This document shows positions 55,280-64,000 of a stretch of 64,000 nt of DNA, piece after piece. A program made the position numbers and the translations under genes. Location: NCBI RefSeq assembly GCF_029714325.1, contig NZ_CP121666.1:4712001-4776000 (forward strand), given 5' to 3'. Under the pieces are notes generated by a model. It did no database searches, was not told the DNA's origin, and saw only the letters and a program-made list of their open reading frames with translations. This stretch comes from Bradyrhizobium sp. CB1717. GTDB taxonomy: Bacteria > Pseudomonadota > Alphaproteobacteria > Rhizobiales > Xanthobacteraceae. Within the stretch, counting starts at the first letter, position 1. Each line of letters starts with the position of its first letter.

Positions 55280-55394
55280 TGTGCGACGGCGCATCACCGA
55301 AAGAAGGACTTGCCTTCTGGGCGAAGCCGGGGATTATTCCCGCCGCCGTTGAAAGCGGAAAAACCGCAAGGCGCTCAGAAGGGGACTTCATTCC

Positions 55395-56393
55395 ATGACC
55401 GATCTCAATCGTCGTCACCTGCTCGCAGGCGTCGCCGCCGTCGGTGCGGCCGCCGCCACCGGACTTCGCCCGACCATTGCCAATGCTTCAGTGCCGCCAG
55501 CCGGGACGCAGGCGCCGGGCTTCTATCGCTACAAGGTCGGCAGCTTGGAGTGCACCTCGATCAACGACGGCGCGCGCACTTTCCCGATGCCCGACAAGTT
55601 CGTCGTCAATGTGCCGAAGGAAGAAGCCGCGGCCGCCGGTGAAGCCGCTTACATGCCCAAGGGCATGGTTACGGTGCCGTTCAATCCGCAGCTGATCAAC
55701 ACCGGCTCCAAGCTCGTGCTGATCGACACCGGCAACGGCGTCGCCAATCTCGAGCCGAGCAAGGGCGCCGTCGGCCGCACCCTGCAAAACCTTGCCGCCG
55801 CTGGTGTCGACCCGAAGAGCATCGACGTCGTGCTGCTGTCGCATCTGCATCCCGACCACACCAACGGCATCCGTCTGGCCGACGGCGCGCTCGCGTTCCC
55901 GAACGCGGAGATCATGGTGCCGGGCAAGGACTGGGAATTCTGGACCAGCGAGGACAACGCCGCCAAGGCCGAGTCCAATCCGATGATGAAGAATTACTTC
56001 GCCAACGTGAAGAAGACCTTCGCCGGACTCGAGTCCAAGGTGACGAAGTACGATTGGGGCAAGGAAGTGGCGCCTGGCATCACCTCGATCGCGACGCCCG
56101 GCCATACTCCCGGCCACACCTCGTTCGCGGTTGCCTCGGGCGATGCCAAGGTGCTGATCCAGTCCGACGTCACCAACATTCCGGAGTTCTTTCTGCGCAA
56201 TCCGGACTGGCACGTGATGTTCGATGCCGACGCCGCGCTGGCGCAGGCGACGCGCCACAAGTTCTACGACATGGCGGCGGCGGAGAAGGCCACCGTGATC
56301 GGCTTCCACTTCACCTTCCCCTCGGTCGGTCATGTCGAGAAGGACGGTGCCAAGTACCGCCTGATCCCGTCGGCCTGGAATCCGACGATCTGA
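55395..56393 (+). CDS. Tat-exported metallo-beta-lactamase-fold hydrolase
   Basis: 332 residues. Twin-arginine signal NRRHLLAGVAAVGAAAATGL, cleaved near ANASVPP. MBL core: LVLIDTGNGVANLEPSKGAV, VVLLSHLHPDHTNGIRLADG (HxHxDH), IATPGHTPGHTSFAVASGDA (third His), VLIQSDVTNI (bridging Asp), and FHFTFPSVGHVEKDG (last His). The full dinuclear metal set is present. This subgroup includes quorum-quenching lactonases and uncharacterised periplasmic hydrolases; the substrate is not predictable. A strong terminator follows 26 bp after the stop. Confidence 0.92.
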   Translation: MTDLNRRHLLAGVAAVGAAAATGLRPTIANASVPPAGTQAPGFYRYKVGSLECTSINDGARTFPMPDKFVVNVPKEEAAAAGEAAYMPKGMVTVPFNPQLINTGSKLVLIDTGNGVANLEPSKGAVGRTLQNLAAAGVDPKSIDVVLLSHLHPDHTNGIRLADGALAFPNAEIMVPGKDWEFWTSEDNAAKAESNPMMKNYFANVKKTFAGLESKVTKYDWGKEVAPGITSIATPGHTPGHTSFAVASGDAKVLIQSDVTNIPEFFLRNPDWHVMFDADAALAQATRHKFYDMAAAEKATVIGFHFTFPSVGHVEKDGAKYRLIPSAWNPTI

Positions 56394-56419
56394 TCGCCCT
56401 TGCAGATTTTGTGCGAAAC

Positions 56420-56452
56420 ATCAGGCCGCCGCTGGGCGGCCTGATTGTTTTG
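56420..56452 (+). terminator. Rho-independent terminator
   Basis: ATCAGGCCGCC (56420-56430) and GGCGGCCTGAT (56435-56445) form a perfect 11-bp stem with a 4-base loop, followed by TGTTTTG. Ends the transcript of the Tat-exported hydrolase. Confidence 0.9.
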
Positions 56453-56589
56453 CAGCGTAGCCGGGCCTCAATATCTGCTTTCGCGAAACGCAGCGTTTCC
56501 AAATCGGACCGGTTCATGCACTTGCATCCATCGATCCGGATCGCTTAAGTGCCGCGCGGCACTTCCCCTCAAGGTTTCAAGGACACCCC

Positions 56590-57141
56590 ATGGCCTACAA
56601 AATCGTCGTTATCGCCGGCAGCCTGCGCAAGGACAGTTTTTCGCTGAAGATCGCCAATGCGCTCGCCAAGCTCGCGCCTGATACGCTCAAGCTCGAGGTC
56701 ATCACGCCGGCGGGCATCTCCTTCTTCAATCAGGACCTCGAGGGCGCGCCGCCCGCGGATTGGCTGGCCTTCCGCGACAAGCTCCAGAAGTCCGACGGCG
56801 TCATCTTCGTCACCCCCGAATACAACCGCGCCATTCCGGGCGCCCTGAAGAACGCCATCGACGTCGCCTCGCGGCCCTATGGCAAGAGCTCGTTCAACGG
56901 CAAGCCGGTCGGTATCATCTCGAACTCGCCGGGACCGCTCGGTGGCGTCAGCGCCGCCAAGACGCTGCAGACCATCCTGCCGGGCATCACAGGCCCGATC
57001 ATGCAGCAGCCCGAGACCTACCTGAACGCTGTCGGCGATGCCTTCGATGCCGAGGGCAACCTCACCAAGGACTCGCTGAAGGGCGTGCTGCAGGCCTACA
57101 TCGACGCCTTCGCTGCGCACGTGGCGAAGCATCACGGGTGA
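56590..57141 (+). CDS. NADPH-dependent FMN reductase (ChrR/YieF type)
   Basis: 183 residues. Flavodoxin-like fold: YKIVVIAGSLRKDSFSLKIA (phosphate loop), FFNQDLEGAPPADWLAFRD, GVIFVTPEYNRAIPGALKNA (family signature TPEYN), GKPVGIISNSPGPLGGVSAA and MQQPETYLNA. Members reduce quinones, azo dyes or chromate with NADPH, protecting against oxidative stress. Single gene with good length; the true substrate is unknown. Confidence 0.93.
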   Translation: MAYKIVVIAGSLRKDSFSLKIANALAKLAPDTLKLEVITPAGISFFNQDLEGAPPADWLAFRDKLQKSDGVIFVTPEYNRAIPGALKNAIDVASRPYGKSSFNGKPVGIISNSPGPLGGVSAAKTLQTILPGITGPIMQQPETYLNAVGDAFDAEGNLTKDSLKGVLQAYIDAFAAHVAKHHG

Positions 57142-57239
57142 ACACACGCTCTCGTCATGGCCGGGCCTGACTCGGCCATGACTACGACGCGGGTAGGGGC
57201 GTTAGCGCTCCCTTAACCAAGCTGCCCCATCTTCCCGAG

Positions 57240-57557
57240 ATGGTCTCCCGCGCGCGCCTGAAATCGATCCTGACCGGTCTTGCCCTCTATGCGATGGCGG
57301 CCGCCATCGTCGGCTATTTCGGCGTCAACGCCTATACCGGCAAATACGGCCTCAACGCCCGCCAGGAGCTCGACCAGGAGATCATCGCGCTGACGAGCGA
57401 ACTGGCGCAGCTCAAGCGCGAGCGGGCTCGGAGCGAGCAGCGCGTCTCGCTGCTGCGCACCTCGAGGATCGATCCCGACATGCTGGATGAGCGGGCACGG
57501 TTCCAGCTCGACTACGTCAATCCGCATGATCTCGTCCGGATGATCCCGCCGAACTAG
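57240..57557 (+). CDS. ftsB: FtsB/DivIC-like septum formation initiator protein
   Basis: 105 residues. One N-terminal membrane helix (ILTGLALYAMAAAIVGYFGV), then a short coiled coil (LNARQELDQEIIALTSELAQ, LKRERARSEQRVSLL) and the conserved end DPDMLDERARFQLDYVNPHD. FtsB links FtsL and FtsQ at the division site. In rhizobia this gene lies just upstream of the pyruvate dehydrogenase genes; here the AcoR/aldehyde dehydrogenase/GDPD group has come between. The start at 57240 lacks a strong ribosome site. Confidence 0.85.
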   Translation: MVSRARLKSILTGLALYAMAAAIVGYFGVNAYTGKYGLNARQELDQEIIALTSELAQLKRERARSEQRVSLLRTSRIDPDMLDERARFQLDYVNPHDLVRMIPPN

Positions 57558-57778
57558 CGTTTTCGCGCGATTCGAAACCGGCATCGAAAGCCGGCGGCCG
57601 GGAGCTCCTAGCGTGCTTCTCCACTACATCGAACGTCGCAAGTCTGCGGTCGCTTTGCCGCCTTGACGGAGCTTTACCGGCGGGGGCATGGCTTGTTCGA
57701 CGCGCGGCCTCCAGGGTTGACGGAGATCAATAAGGCCCTGCCGGCACGACTTAAGAATGCCACCCGGAGGAAACGGTG

Positions 57779-58762
57779 ATGAATGGGCAAGTCCCCCAGC
57801 ATCACGCGGCCCGTGTCGAGGCCGCCATTGCATCAGGCCAGGCGGCTCGTTCCGCGCTCGTGGCCTCCTGGCGCCGTTCCTCCCGATTGCATCATCTCGA
57901 CCCCTCCGGCCGCGGCCTGCCGAAGCGGCTGACGGAGGCGGAACTCCGCACGGCGCGCGAGCGCATCGCGCCGCTGCTGGCCGCCGCGCAGGGCGCCATG
58001 GACCGGCTCTATCAGGCGGTGGGTGCGGCCGGCTGCTGCGTGCTGCTTGCAGACGGCGAGGGGGTGCCGGTCGACCGTCGCGGCACGCCCGCGGACGATG
58101 CGACGTTCCAATCCTGGGGCCTGTGGACCGGCGCGCTCTGGAGCGAGGAGCACGAGGGAACCAACGGCATCGGCACCTGCGTCGTCGAGCAGCGGCCGCT
58201 GACGATCGACCGCGACCAGCACTTCTTCACCCGCAACACGCTTCTGAGCTGCACTGCGGTTCCGATCTACAACCACGAGGCGGCCTTTGCCGGTGTGCTC
58301 GACGTCTCCTCCTGCCGCGCCGACCGGACCGATGCGTTTTCCAGCCTGATCGCACTGGCGGCGGGCGAGGCGGCCAAACGCATCGAGGCCGACATGTTCC
58401 GCCGCGCCTTCGCCCATGCCCGCATCGTGCTGACGCCGGCTGCGGACGGCCAGTGCGGCGGCCTCGTGGCCGTCGATGCGGACGATCTCGTGATTGGCGC
58501 GACCCGCTCCGCCCGGGTGGGACTTGGCATTGGACTTGGCAATGGAATTGGGATCGCGCCCGGCCGCCCGTTGCGGCCAGTGCCTGCGGCCGATCTGCTC
58601 GGCGGTGATGTCGCGCATGACCACCTTGCCGGCGGTCAGCGCGCGGTGTTGCAGCGGGCGCTGCTCCGCGCGGGCGGCAATGTTTCCGCCGCCGCCAAGG
58701 CCCTCGGCGTCAGCCGGGCCACGCTGCACCGCAAGCTCAAGCGGTTCGAGCTGAACCACTGA
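57779..58762 (+). CDS. AcoR-like regulator: GAF plus Fis-type HTH, no AAA+ domain
   Basis: 327 residues from the ATG at 57779; GGAGG lies 8 bp upstream. The N-terminal half matches AcoR-type activators: ASWRRSSRLHHLDP, LYQAVGAAGCCVLLADGEGV, the GAF segment WSEEHEGTNGIGTCVVEQRP, and VPIYNHEAAFAGVLDVSSCR. The C-terminus is a Fis-type helix-turn-helix (AVLQRALLRAGGNVSAAAKA, LGVSRATLHRKLKRF). Between them the sigma-54-interacting AAA+ ATPase is missing (no GAFTGA or Walker motifs); only about 60 residues with a Gly-rich run remain. It probably controls the downstream aldehyde dehydrogenase without sigma-54. Confidence 0.88.
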   Translation: MNGQVPQHHAARVEAAIASGQAARSALVASWRRSSRLHHLDPSGRGLPKRLTEAELRTARERIAPLLAAAQGAMDRLYQAVGAAGCCVLLADGEGVPVDRRGTPADDATFQSWGLWTGALWSEEHEGTNGIGTCVVEQRPLTIDRDQHFFTRNTLLSCTAVPIYNHEAAFAGVLDVSSCRADRTDAFSSLIALAAGEAAKRIEADMFRRAFAHARIVLTPAADGQCGGLVAVDADDLVIGATRSARVGLGIGLGNGIGIAPGRPLRPVPAADLLGGDVAHDHLAGGQRAVLQRALLRAGGNVSAAAKALGVSRATLHRKLKRFELNH

Positions 58763-58770
58763 ACTCAGCC

Positions 58771-58848
58771 GTCATTGCGAGCGCAGCGAAGCACTCCAGA
58801 ATCTTTCCGCGGAGGGACTCTGGATTGCTTCGCTGCGCTCGCGATGAC
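58771..58848. repeat. Dispersed palindromic element (GTCATTGCGAGCGCAGCGAAG type)
   Basis: The left arm GTCATTGCGAGCGCAGCGAA (from 58771) is mirrored by GCTTCGCTGCGCTCGCGATG (ending near 58847); about 33-bp arms with few mismatches and a short centre. This repeat is widespread in intergenic regions of Bradyrhizobium and relatives. It lies right after the AcoR-like gene and may act as a transcript end or hairpin. Confidence 0.85.
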
Positions 58849-58894
58849 GACATGGAGGCTGCGAGCACCCCATCTCGCGCTGCCTCGCCGACGA

Positions 58895-58914
58895 CTGTCG
58901 CAGAACTGCGACAG
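58895..58914. promoter_or_regulatory. Perfect 9-bp inverted repeat, probable operator for the AcoR-like regulator
   Basis: CTGTCGCAGAACTGCGACAG: arms CTGTCGCAG and CTGCGACAG around AA. It lies in the 266-bp gap between the AcoR-like gene and the aldehyde dehydrogenase, about 115 bp before the latter's start. TGTCGCA/TGCGACA palindromes are of the sort bound by Fis-type HTH activators; the assignment is inferred from position and symmetry. Confidence 0.6.
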
Positions 58915-59028
58915 GTCCGCGCCGCCATCGCTCCCGACCGGGCTGACAGAAAACGCCTCCCGCATCATCGTCTGCGCAAGTCGCGAACAGGCGACGACAA
59001 GCGCAAACAGCAACATCGGGAGTGATCA

Positions 59029-60546
59029 ATGAACAAGGTGGAATTCCTGGGCGTCACCCAGCATCCCTTCGCCGAACGCTATGACAATCTCATCGGCGGC
59101 AAGTTCGTCCCGCCGGCTGCCGGCAAGTATTTCGACAATGCCTCGCCGGTGAACGGCCAGGTCGTCTGCAAGATCGCGCGCTCCGACGCGCAGGACGTCG
59201 AGGCCGCCCTCGACGCGGCGCATGCCGCCAAGGGCGCCTGGGGCCGCACCAGCGTCGCCGAGCGCGCCGCGATCCTGAACAAGATCGCCGACCGCATGGA
59301 AGAGAATCTCGAGCGCCTCGCAATTGCCGAGACCTGGGACAACGGCAAGCCGATCCGCGAGACCCGGGCCGCCGACCTGCCGCTCGCGATCGACCATTTC
59401 CGCTATTTCGCCGGCGTGGTGCGCGCCCAGGAAGGCTCGATCGGCGAGATCGACCACGACACCATCGCCTATCATTTCCACGAGCCGCTCGGCGTGGTCG
59501 GCCAGATCATTCCCTGGAACTTCCCGCTGCTGATGGCCTGCTGGAAGCTTGCGCCTGCGCTGGCCGCCGGTAATTGCGTCGTGCTCAAGCCCGCCGAGCA
59601 GACCCCGGCCTCGATCATGGTCTGGGCCGAGATCATCGCCGACCTGCTGCCGGCAGGCGTGCTCAATATCGTCAACGGTTTCGGCCTCGAGGCCGGCAAG
59701 CCGCTGGCGTCCAGCCCGCGCATCGCCAAGATCGCCTTCACCGGCGAGACCTCGACCGGCCGGCTGATCATGCAATATGCCAGCCAGAACCTCATCCCTG
59801 TGACGCTGGAGCTCGGCGGCAAGTCGCCGAACATCTTCTTCAAGGACGTCACCGCCGAGGACGACGACTTCTTCGACAAGGCGATCGAGGGCTTTGTCAT
59901 GTTTGCGCTGAACCAAGGCGAGGTTTGTACCTGTCCGAGCCGGGCGCTGGTTCACGCCGACATCTACGACCGCTTCATGGAGCGGGCGCTGAAGCGCGTC
60001 GCCGCGATCAAGCAGGGCGATCCGCGCGTGGCCGACACCATGATCGGCGCGCAGGCATCGAGCGAGCAGCTCGCAAAGATCCTCTCCTACATCGACATCG
60101 GCAAGCAGGAGGGAGCCAAGGTGCTGGCCGGCGGCGGTCGTGCCGAGCTCGGCGGCGACCTCGCCAAGGGCTTCTATGTCCAGCCGACGGTGTTCGAAGG
60201 CCACAACAAGATGCGCATCTTCCAGGAGGAGATCTTCGGCCCGGTCGTCTCGGTCACGACCTTCAAGACCGACGACGAAGCGCTCGCGATCGCCAACGAC
60301 ACGCTCTATGGCCTCGGGGCCGGCGTCTGGAGCCGCGATGCCAACCGCTGCTACCGCTTCGGCCGCGCGATCCAGGCCGGCCGGGTCTGGACCAACTGCT
60401 ACCATGCCTATCCCGCGCATGCGGCCTTCGGCGGCTACAAGCAGTCGGGTGTCGGTCGCGAGACCCACAAGATGATGCTCGATCACTACCAGCAGACCAA
60501 GAATCTCCTGGTCAGCTACAGCCCGAAGAAGTTGGGTTTCTTCTGA
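59029..60546 (+). CDS. NAD-dependent acetaldehyde/aldehyde dehydrogenase (ExaC/AldB type)
   Basis: 505 residues. Aldehyde dehydrogenase fold with [20 protein letters not shown] (N-terminal NAD site), [44 protein letters not shown] (catalytic Glu), [14 protein letters not shown] (catalytic Cys in CTCPSR) and [19 protein letters not shown] is the signature of the acetaldehyde/ExaC-AldB branch, used in ethanol or glycerol oxidation. GGGAG precedes the ATG by about 7 bp. Regulated probably by the AcoR-like protein encoded upstream through the palindrome at 58895. Confidence 0.94.
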   Translation: MNKVEFLGVTQHPFAERYDNLIGGKFVPPAAGKYFDNASPVNGQVVCKIARSDAQDVEAALDAAHAAKGAWGRTSVAERAAILNKIADRMEENLERLAIAETWDNGKPIRETRAADLPLAIDHFRYFAGVVRAQEGSIGEIDHDTIAYHFHEPLGVVGQIIPWNFPLLMACWKLAPALAAGNCVVLKPAEQTPASIMVWAEIIADLLPAGVLNIVNGFGLEAGKPLASSPRIAKIAFTGETSTGRLIMQYASQNLIPVTLELGGKSPNIFFKDVTAEDDDFFDKAIEGFVMFALNQGEVCTCPSRALVHADIYDRFMERALKRVAAIKQGDPRVADTMIGAQASSEQLAKILSYIDIGKQEGAKVLAGGGRAELGGDLAKGFYVQPTVFEGHNKMRIFQEEIFGPVVSVTTFKTDDEALAIANDTLYGLGAGVWSRDANRCYRFGRAIQAGRVWTNCYHAYPAHAAFGGYKQSGVGRETHKMMLDHYQQTKNLLVSYSPKKLGFF

Positions 60547-60710
60547 TCGGGCAAGATCTGTTCAGGCAGGAGAGGGCGGCGCACCCCTGCGCCGCCGTTC
60601 CACCGTCATCCATCTGTCAGAGAATTGGGACAAGACGGCAGCGCCGCGCCTATCCGGGTTCGGCGCTGTCGGCATTCGCAGCAATGCCGGGCAAAGACGG
60701 AGGCTTGGCG

Positions 60711-62090
60711 ATGCGGAACATTCGTTCACGGCGGACAATGTATGTTGGGGCGATTCTGTTCGGGGCCGCGGTGCTCCCGCTGTCGATGGCCTTCGCGCAG
60801 ACCGCTGCGGCGCCATCAGGCGCAAAACCCTTCCTGACCGTCGATGGCAAGGCGCCGCTCGTCCTCGGCCATCGCGGCCTGCCGGGACTGGTGCCGGAAG
60901 AGACCGAGGCGTCGTATGACCTCGCTTCTGCCGTCGGGACCGACGCGCTCGAAGAGGATTTGCACCTGACCAAGGATTGCGTGCTGGTCGTGCGGCATAA
61001 TCCCTGGCTCAGCGACAACACTGACATTGCCGAGGTCGCGAAGACCAATGCGACCGTAGCCGCGCGCAAGCGCACGATGCCCGGCGTGCGCGTCAAGGCG
61101 CCAGCTTCCCCGAGCGCGCCTGCCGATTACCTGACGGACCTCACCGATCCGGCTGATCCGAAATCGGTGCTGAAGTCATTGATCGTGGACGGCGAGGACC
61201 ACACCAACGACTGGTCGATCACCGATTTCACTATGGCCGAGCTGAAGGAATGGATCGCCGGCACCACCTATGACGCGGCCAACGAGCGGCCGAAGGTCTT
61301 CAATGGCAAGCTCCCGATCATCAGCTTCCAGGACGTCATCGACATCGCCAAGGCCAAGAGCAAGGAGACCGGGCGTTCGATCCTCGTCTACCCCGAAACC
61401 AAGAACCCGACCTGGAACAATGCCCAGGCGATCGCCAATGGCTGCGGCCCGGCCGGCAGTCATCCGCTCGAAGATGCCCTGATCAAGATCATCAAGGACA
61501 ACGGCCTCAACACCAAGGACGCGCCCATCCTGGTCCAGAGCTTCGAGCCCGGCAGCCTGAAATATATGCGCAGCCACGGGCTCCAGACGCGGCAGGTCCA
61601 GCTGATCGACGGCAACGGTATCGACTTCAAAACCGGCAAGGTGCTCCTCAACAACATCACGAGCTCGCGTCCGTTCGACTGGACGGTTGCGGGCGATGCG
61701 CGCCTCTACGATGCGATGCTGACCCCGGAGGGCCTTGCCGAGATCAAGACCTATGCCGACGGCATCGGTCCGTGGAAGGCCTATATCGTTCCACTCAAGA
61801 TCGCGCCGTGGAAGGACAGCAACGCCGACGGCACGCCCTACAAGGGATCGACGCCGGAGGCTTCGACGCAGGACCCGACCAGCCTCGTCACCGATGCGCA
61901 CAAGCTCGGCCTGTTCGTGCATGTCTTCACATTCCGGAACGAGAAGAAATATCTCGCAGCCGACTATCGCGGTGATCCCAGCCTTGAATATCTCAAATTC
62001 TTCCGGCTCGGCGTCGATGGGGTCTTCAGCGACTTCACGCATACCGGCGTCGCTGCCCGCGCAGCGTATTTGCGCGAGCTGGGCTGGTAG
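60711..62090 (+). CDS. Periplasmic glycerophosphodiester phosphodiesterase
   Basis: 459 residues from the ATG at 60711, with GGAGG 7 bp upstream; a much longer frame in another reading of the preceding gene is not real. Signal peptide about 1-30 (LFGAAVLPLSMAFAQ). GDPD motifs: PLVLGHRGLPGLVPEETEAS (catalytic His-Arg, Glu), ALEEDLHLTKDCVLVVRHNP (metal site and second His), SILVYPETKNPTWN, and PILVQSFEPGSLKYMR. The late LGVDGVFSDFTHTG is typical of the GlpQ group. It cleaves deacylated phospholipids to glycerol-3-phosphate plus alcohol. An 80-residue insertion follows the first His. Confidence 0.93.
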   Translation: MRNIRSRRTMYVGAILFGAAVLPLSMAFAQTAAAPSGAKPFLTVDGKAPLVLGHRGLPGLVPEETEASYDLASAVGTDALEEDLHLTKDCVLVVRHNPWLSDNTDIAEVAKTNATVAARKRTMPGVRVKAPASPSAPADYLTDLTDPADPKSVLKSLIVDGEDHTNDWSITDFTMAELKEWIAGTTYDAANERPKVFNGKLPIISFQDVIDIAKAKSKETGRSILVYPETKNPTWNNAQAIANGCGPAGSHPLEDALIKIIKDNGLNTKDAPILVQSFEPGSLKYMRSHGLQTRQVQLIDGNGIDFKTGKVLLNNITSSRPFDWTVAGDARLYDAMLTPEGLAEIKTYADGIGPWKAYIVPLKIAPWKDSNADGTPYKGSTPEASTQDPTSLVTDAHKLGLFVHVFTFRNEKKYLAADYRGDPSLEYLKFFRLGVDGVFSDFTHTGVAARAAYLRELGW

Positions 62091-62103
62091 GCGGCACGGC
62101 GAA

Positions 62104-62147
62104 TCGGACGCGTGCGAGGGTTCAGACCCGCGGATAAACGCGTCCGA
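62104..62147 (+). terminator. Hairpin after the GDPD gene
   Basis: TCGGACGCGT (62104-62113) and ACGCGTCCGA (62138-62147), perfect 10-bp arms with a 24-base spacer, followed by ATTTCGTT. 14 bp after the stop codon. Confidence 0.55.
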
Positions 62148-62166
62148 ATTTCGTTGCGTGCATGGC

Positions 62167-62190
62167 ACGCGCCACGTTCGCTGGCGCGTG
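62167..62190. terminator. Second hairpin between GDPD and pdhA
   Basis: CACGCGCCA (62167-62175) and TGGCGCGTG (62182-62190), perfect 9-bp arms with a 6-base loop. It lies 20 bp beyond the first hairpin. Together they probably insulate pdhA from upstream transcription. The remaining 155 bp before pdhA hold no gene. Confidence 0.5.
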
Positions 62191-62345
62191 AGCTAAAGTT
62201 GCCTGATCAAGCCTAAAGGTTTTGCAAAGTTTCGGCCACGTTGCAGTGCGGCATAATGAAAGTCGTGCCATGCCGCCGCGGTGCTTTCCAAGGGCGTTTG
62301 ACTTGGGTTAGAGAGGGCTGAAGTTTTCTCTGACCCGGAATTCCC

Positions 62346-63368
62346 ATGGCCGCACCCAAGAAAGCCGCCGCAGGCGCTGCACAGGACAAGACCGACGGCG
62401 CATCGCCCCCGGAATTCACCAGGGAGCAGGAGCTCAAGGCGCTCCGCGAGATGCTCCTGATCCGGCGGTTCGAGGAAAAGGCCGGCCAGCTCTACGGCAT
62501 GGGTGCGATCGGCGGTTTCTGCCATCTCTATATCGGCCAGGAGGCCGTGGTGGTCGGCATGCAGATGGCCCTCAAGGAGGGCGATCAGGTCATCACCGGC
62601 TATCGCGATCACGGCCATATGCTTGCCACCGGCATGGACGCCAACGGCGTCATGGCCGAGCTCACGGGCCGCCGCGGCGGCTATTCCAAGGGCAAGGGCG
62701 GCTCCATGCACATGTTCAGCAAGGAGAAGCACTTTTACGGCGGCCACGGTATCGTCGGCGCCCAGGTCTCGCTCGGCACGGGCCTCGCCTTCGCCAATCA
62801 CTATCGCGGCAACGGCAATGTCAGCGTCACCTATTTCGGCGACGGCGCGGCCAACCAGGGCCAGGTCTATGAGAGCTTCAACATGGCGGAGCTCTGGAAG
62901 CTGCCGGTGATCTTCGTCATCGAGAACAACCGCTACGCCATGGGCACCTCGGTCTCGCGCGCCTCGGCGCAGCAGGATTTCTCGAAGCGTGGTGCGTCCT
63001 TCAACATCCCCGGCAAGCAGGTCGACGGCATGGACGTTCGCGCCGTCAAGGCGGCGGGCGAGGAAGCGGCGGAATGGTGCCGCGCCGGCAAGGGCCCCTT
63101 CATCCTTGAGATGCAGACCTACCGCTATCGCGGCCATTCGATGTCCGACCCGGCAAAATATCGCACGCGCGAGGAGGTCGAGAAGGTCCGTCACGATCAG
63201 GACCCGATCGAGCAGGTGCGCAATCGCCTGCTGGCGGCCAAGGCGAGCGAGGCCGATCTCAAGGCGATCGACGCCGAGGTGCGCGACATCGTCAATGCGT
63301 CCGCCGACTTTGCCCAGCATGATCCCGAGCCGGATGCCGCCGAGCTCTGGACCGACGTTTACCGCTGA
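62346..63368 (+). CDS. pdhA: Pyruvate dehydrogenase E1 component, alpha subunit
   Basis: 340 residues. With PdhB it decarboxylates pyruvate using thiamine diphosphate. Motifs: [80 protein letters not shown], the ThDP-binding [20 protein letters not shown] through [17 protein letters not shown], and [19 protein letters not shown] (phosphorylation-loop equivalent). An Ala/Lys-rich leader precedes residue 20. pdhB follows after 29 bp. Confidence 0.97.
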   Translation: MAAPKKAAAGAAQDKTDGASPPEFTREQELKALREMLLIRRFEEKAGQLYGMGAIGGFCHLYIGQEAVVVGMQMALKEGDQVITGYRDHGHMLATGMDANGVMAELTGRRGGYSKGKGGSMHMFSKEKHFYGGHGIVGAQVSLGTGLAFANHYRGNGNVSVTYFGDGAANQGQVYESFNMAELWKLPVIFVIENNRYAMGTSVSRASAQQDFSKRGASFNIPGKQVDGMDVRAVKAAGEEAAEWCRAGKGPFILEMQTYRYRGHSMSDPAKYRTREEVEKVRHDQDPIEQVRNRLLAAKASEADLKAIDAEVRDIVNASADFAQHDPEPDAAELWTDVYR

Positions 63369-63397
63369 ACGCGCGCAAGCTTTCTTTTGGAGTCGAT

Positions 63398-64000
63398 ATG
63401 CCAATTCAAGTGCTGATGCCCGCGTTGTCGCCCACGATGGAAAAGGGCAACCTCGCCAAGTGGCTGAAAAAAGAGGGCGAGACGATCAAGTCGGGCGATG
63501 TGATCGCCGAGATCGAGACCGACAAGGCGACCATGGAGGTCGAAGCGACCGACGAGGGTACGCTCGGCAAGATCCTGATCCCCGAGGGCACCGCCGACGT
63601 CGCGGTGAACACGCCGATCGCGACCATTCTCGCCGACGGCGAGAGCGCGGCCGATCTTGCCAAAGCGCCTGCGCCGGCCGCGAAGGCTGCGGAGTCCGCG
63701 CCGCCTGCGGCAGCAAAAGCCGAGGCACCCGCGCCCAAGGCTGCGCCTGCGCCGCAAGCCGTCGCCGAGCCCGATCCGGAAGTGCCCGCCGGCACCGAGA
63801 TGGTGACGCAGACCATCCGTGAAGCCTTGCGCGACGCCATGGCCGAAGAGATGCGCCGCGACGCCGACGTGTTCGTGATGGGCGAAGAGGTCGCTGAATA
63901 TCAGGGCGCCTACAAGGTCACCCAGGGCCTCCTTCAGGAATTTGGCGCCAAGCGCGTCATCGACACCCCGATCACCGAGCACGGCTTTGCCGGCGTCGGC
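63398..64000 (+). CDS. pdhB: Pyruvate dehydrogenase E1 beta subunit with N-terminal lipoyl domain (cut by window edge)
   Basis: 201 codons up to the window end. Residues 1-80 form a lipoyl domain starting [20 protein letters not shown], with the lipoylated Lys in [12 protein letters not shown]. An Ala/Pro/Lys-rich linker (about 85-130) leads to the E1-beta core, which begins [40 protein letters not shown] and [15 protein letters not shown] lipoyl domain on PdhB is known from rhizobia and other alphaproteobacteria. GGAG lies about 8 bp before the ATG. The rest is beyond the window. Confidence 0.96.
   Translation, partial: MPIQVLMPALSPTMEKGNLAKWLKKEGETIKSGDVIAEIETDKATMEVEATDEGTLGKILIPEGTADVAVNTPIATILADGESAADLAKAPAPAAKAAESAPPAAAKAEAPAPKAAPAPQAVAEPDPEVPAGTEMVTQTIREALRDAMAEEMRRDADVFVMGEEVAEYQGAYKVTQGLLQEFGAKRVIDTPITEHGFAGVG

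Noticed and set aside
59574..60710. 380-codon extension of the GDPD protein across the aldehyde dehydrogenase gene
   Set aside because: Arg/Gln-rich frame-shifted reading of the dehydrogenase; the GGAGG and signal peptide at 60711 give the true start.

Overview
The window is a GC-rich alphaproteobacterial chromosome segment. It most probably comes from Bradyrhizobium or a close relative (Nitrobacteraceae). The evidence is the rhizobial-type neighbourhoods (trpD-trpC-moaC; ppiD/tpiA/secG/pyrG/kdsA/eno; an ftsB-like gene ahead of pdhA-pdhB), a LexA box of the alphaproteobacterial GAAC-N7-GAAC type, a PdhB with an N-terminal lipoyl domain, and dispersed palindromic repeats of the kind common in this family. 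No tRNA, rRNA, CRISPR array, transposase or prophage gene was recognised.

Layout. 1-2.9 kb: gltX (cut by the left edge) and glnS, divergent, then a small NTF2-like gene. 2.9-3.9 kb: a segment bounded by 20-bp inverted repeats, carrying a lower-GC secreted Cache-domain gene. 4-11.3 kb: accessory genes, including a TrpF-like protein without the catalytic Cys, an RNase Z-like hydrolase, a PEBP protein, an orphan type I glutamine synthetase, an SPW membrane protein, an MHS transporter and a DUF2171 gene. 11.4-18.1 kb: comEC, a GAF-like protein, small secreted proteins, lexA and moeA. 18.2-33.4 kb: an accessory block that separates moeA from moaC. 33.4-41 kb: moaC, trpC, trpD, ppiD, tpiA, secG and pyrG. 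41-46.5 kb: a methyltransferase, a two-component system, a NIPSNAP protein, kdsA and an MFS transporter. 46.5-57 kb: a glutaminase-STAS-cNMP fusion behind a sigma-54 promoter, queF, eno and several oxidoreductases and hydrolases. 57-64 kb: ftsB-like gene, an AcoR-like regulator with an aldehyde dehydrogenase, a GDPD phosphodiesterase, and pdhA-pdhB (cut by the right edge).

The most interesting locus is 24.35-30.19 kb. A Met-rich Spy/CpxP-like periplasmic protein is followed by a 647-residue fusion: signal segment, Met-rich periplasmic helical region, one transmembrane helix, FAD/NAD(P)H reductase, [2Fe-2S] ferredoxin. Next come a five-helix membrane protein with two H-x13-H pairs (a di-heme b pattern), a membrane-anchored seven-heme cytochrome c, a His/Cys-rich exported protein, and an ECF sigma factor with a C-terminal Cys-rich tail like the metal-sensing CorE group. 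Together they look like a metal- or redox-controlled electron conduit from cytoplasmic NAD(P)H to the periplasm. I know no named system with this exact composition, but I could not search for one.

Other regulatory signals seen directly are a GG-N10-GC sigma-54 promoter before the glutaminase fusion, a perfect LexA box, an EcfG-like promoter before the DUF2171 gene, and a perfect 9-bp inverted repeat between the AcoR-like gene and the aldehyde dehydrogenase.
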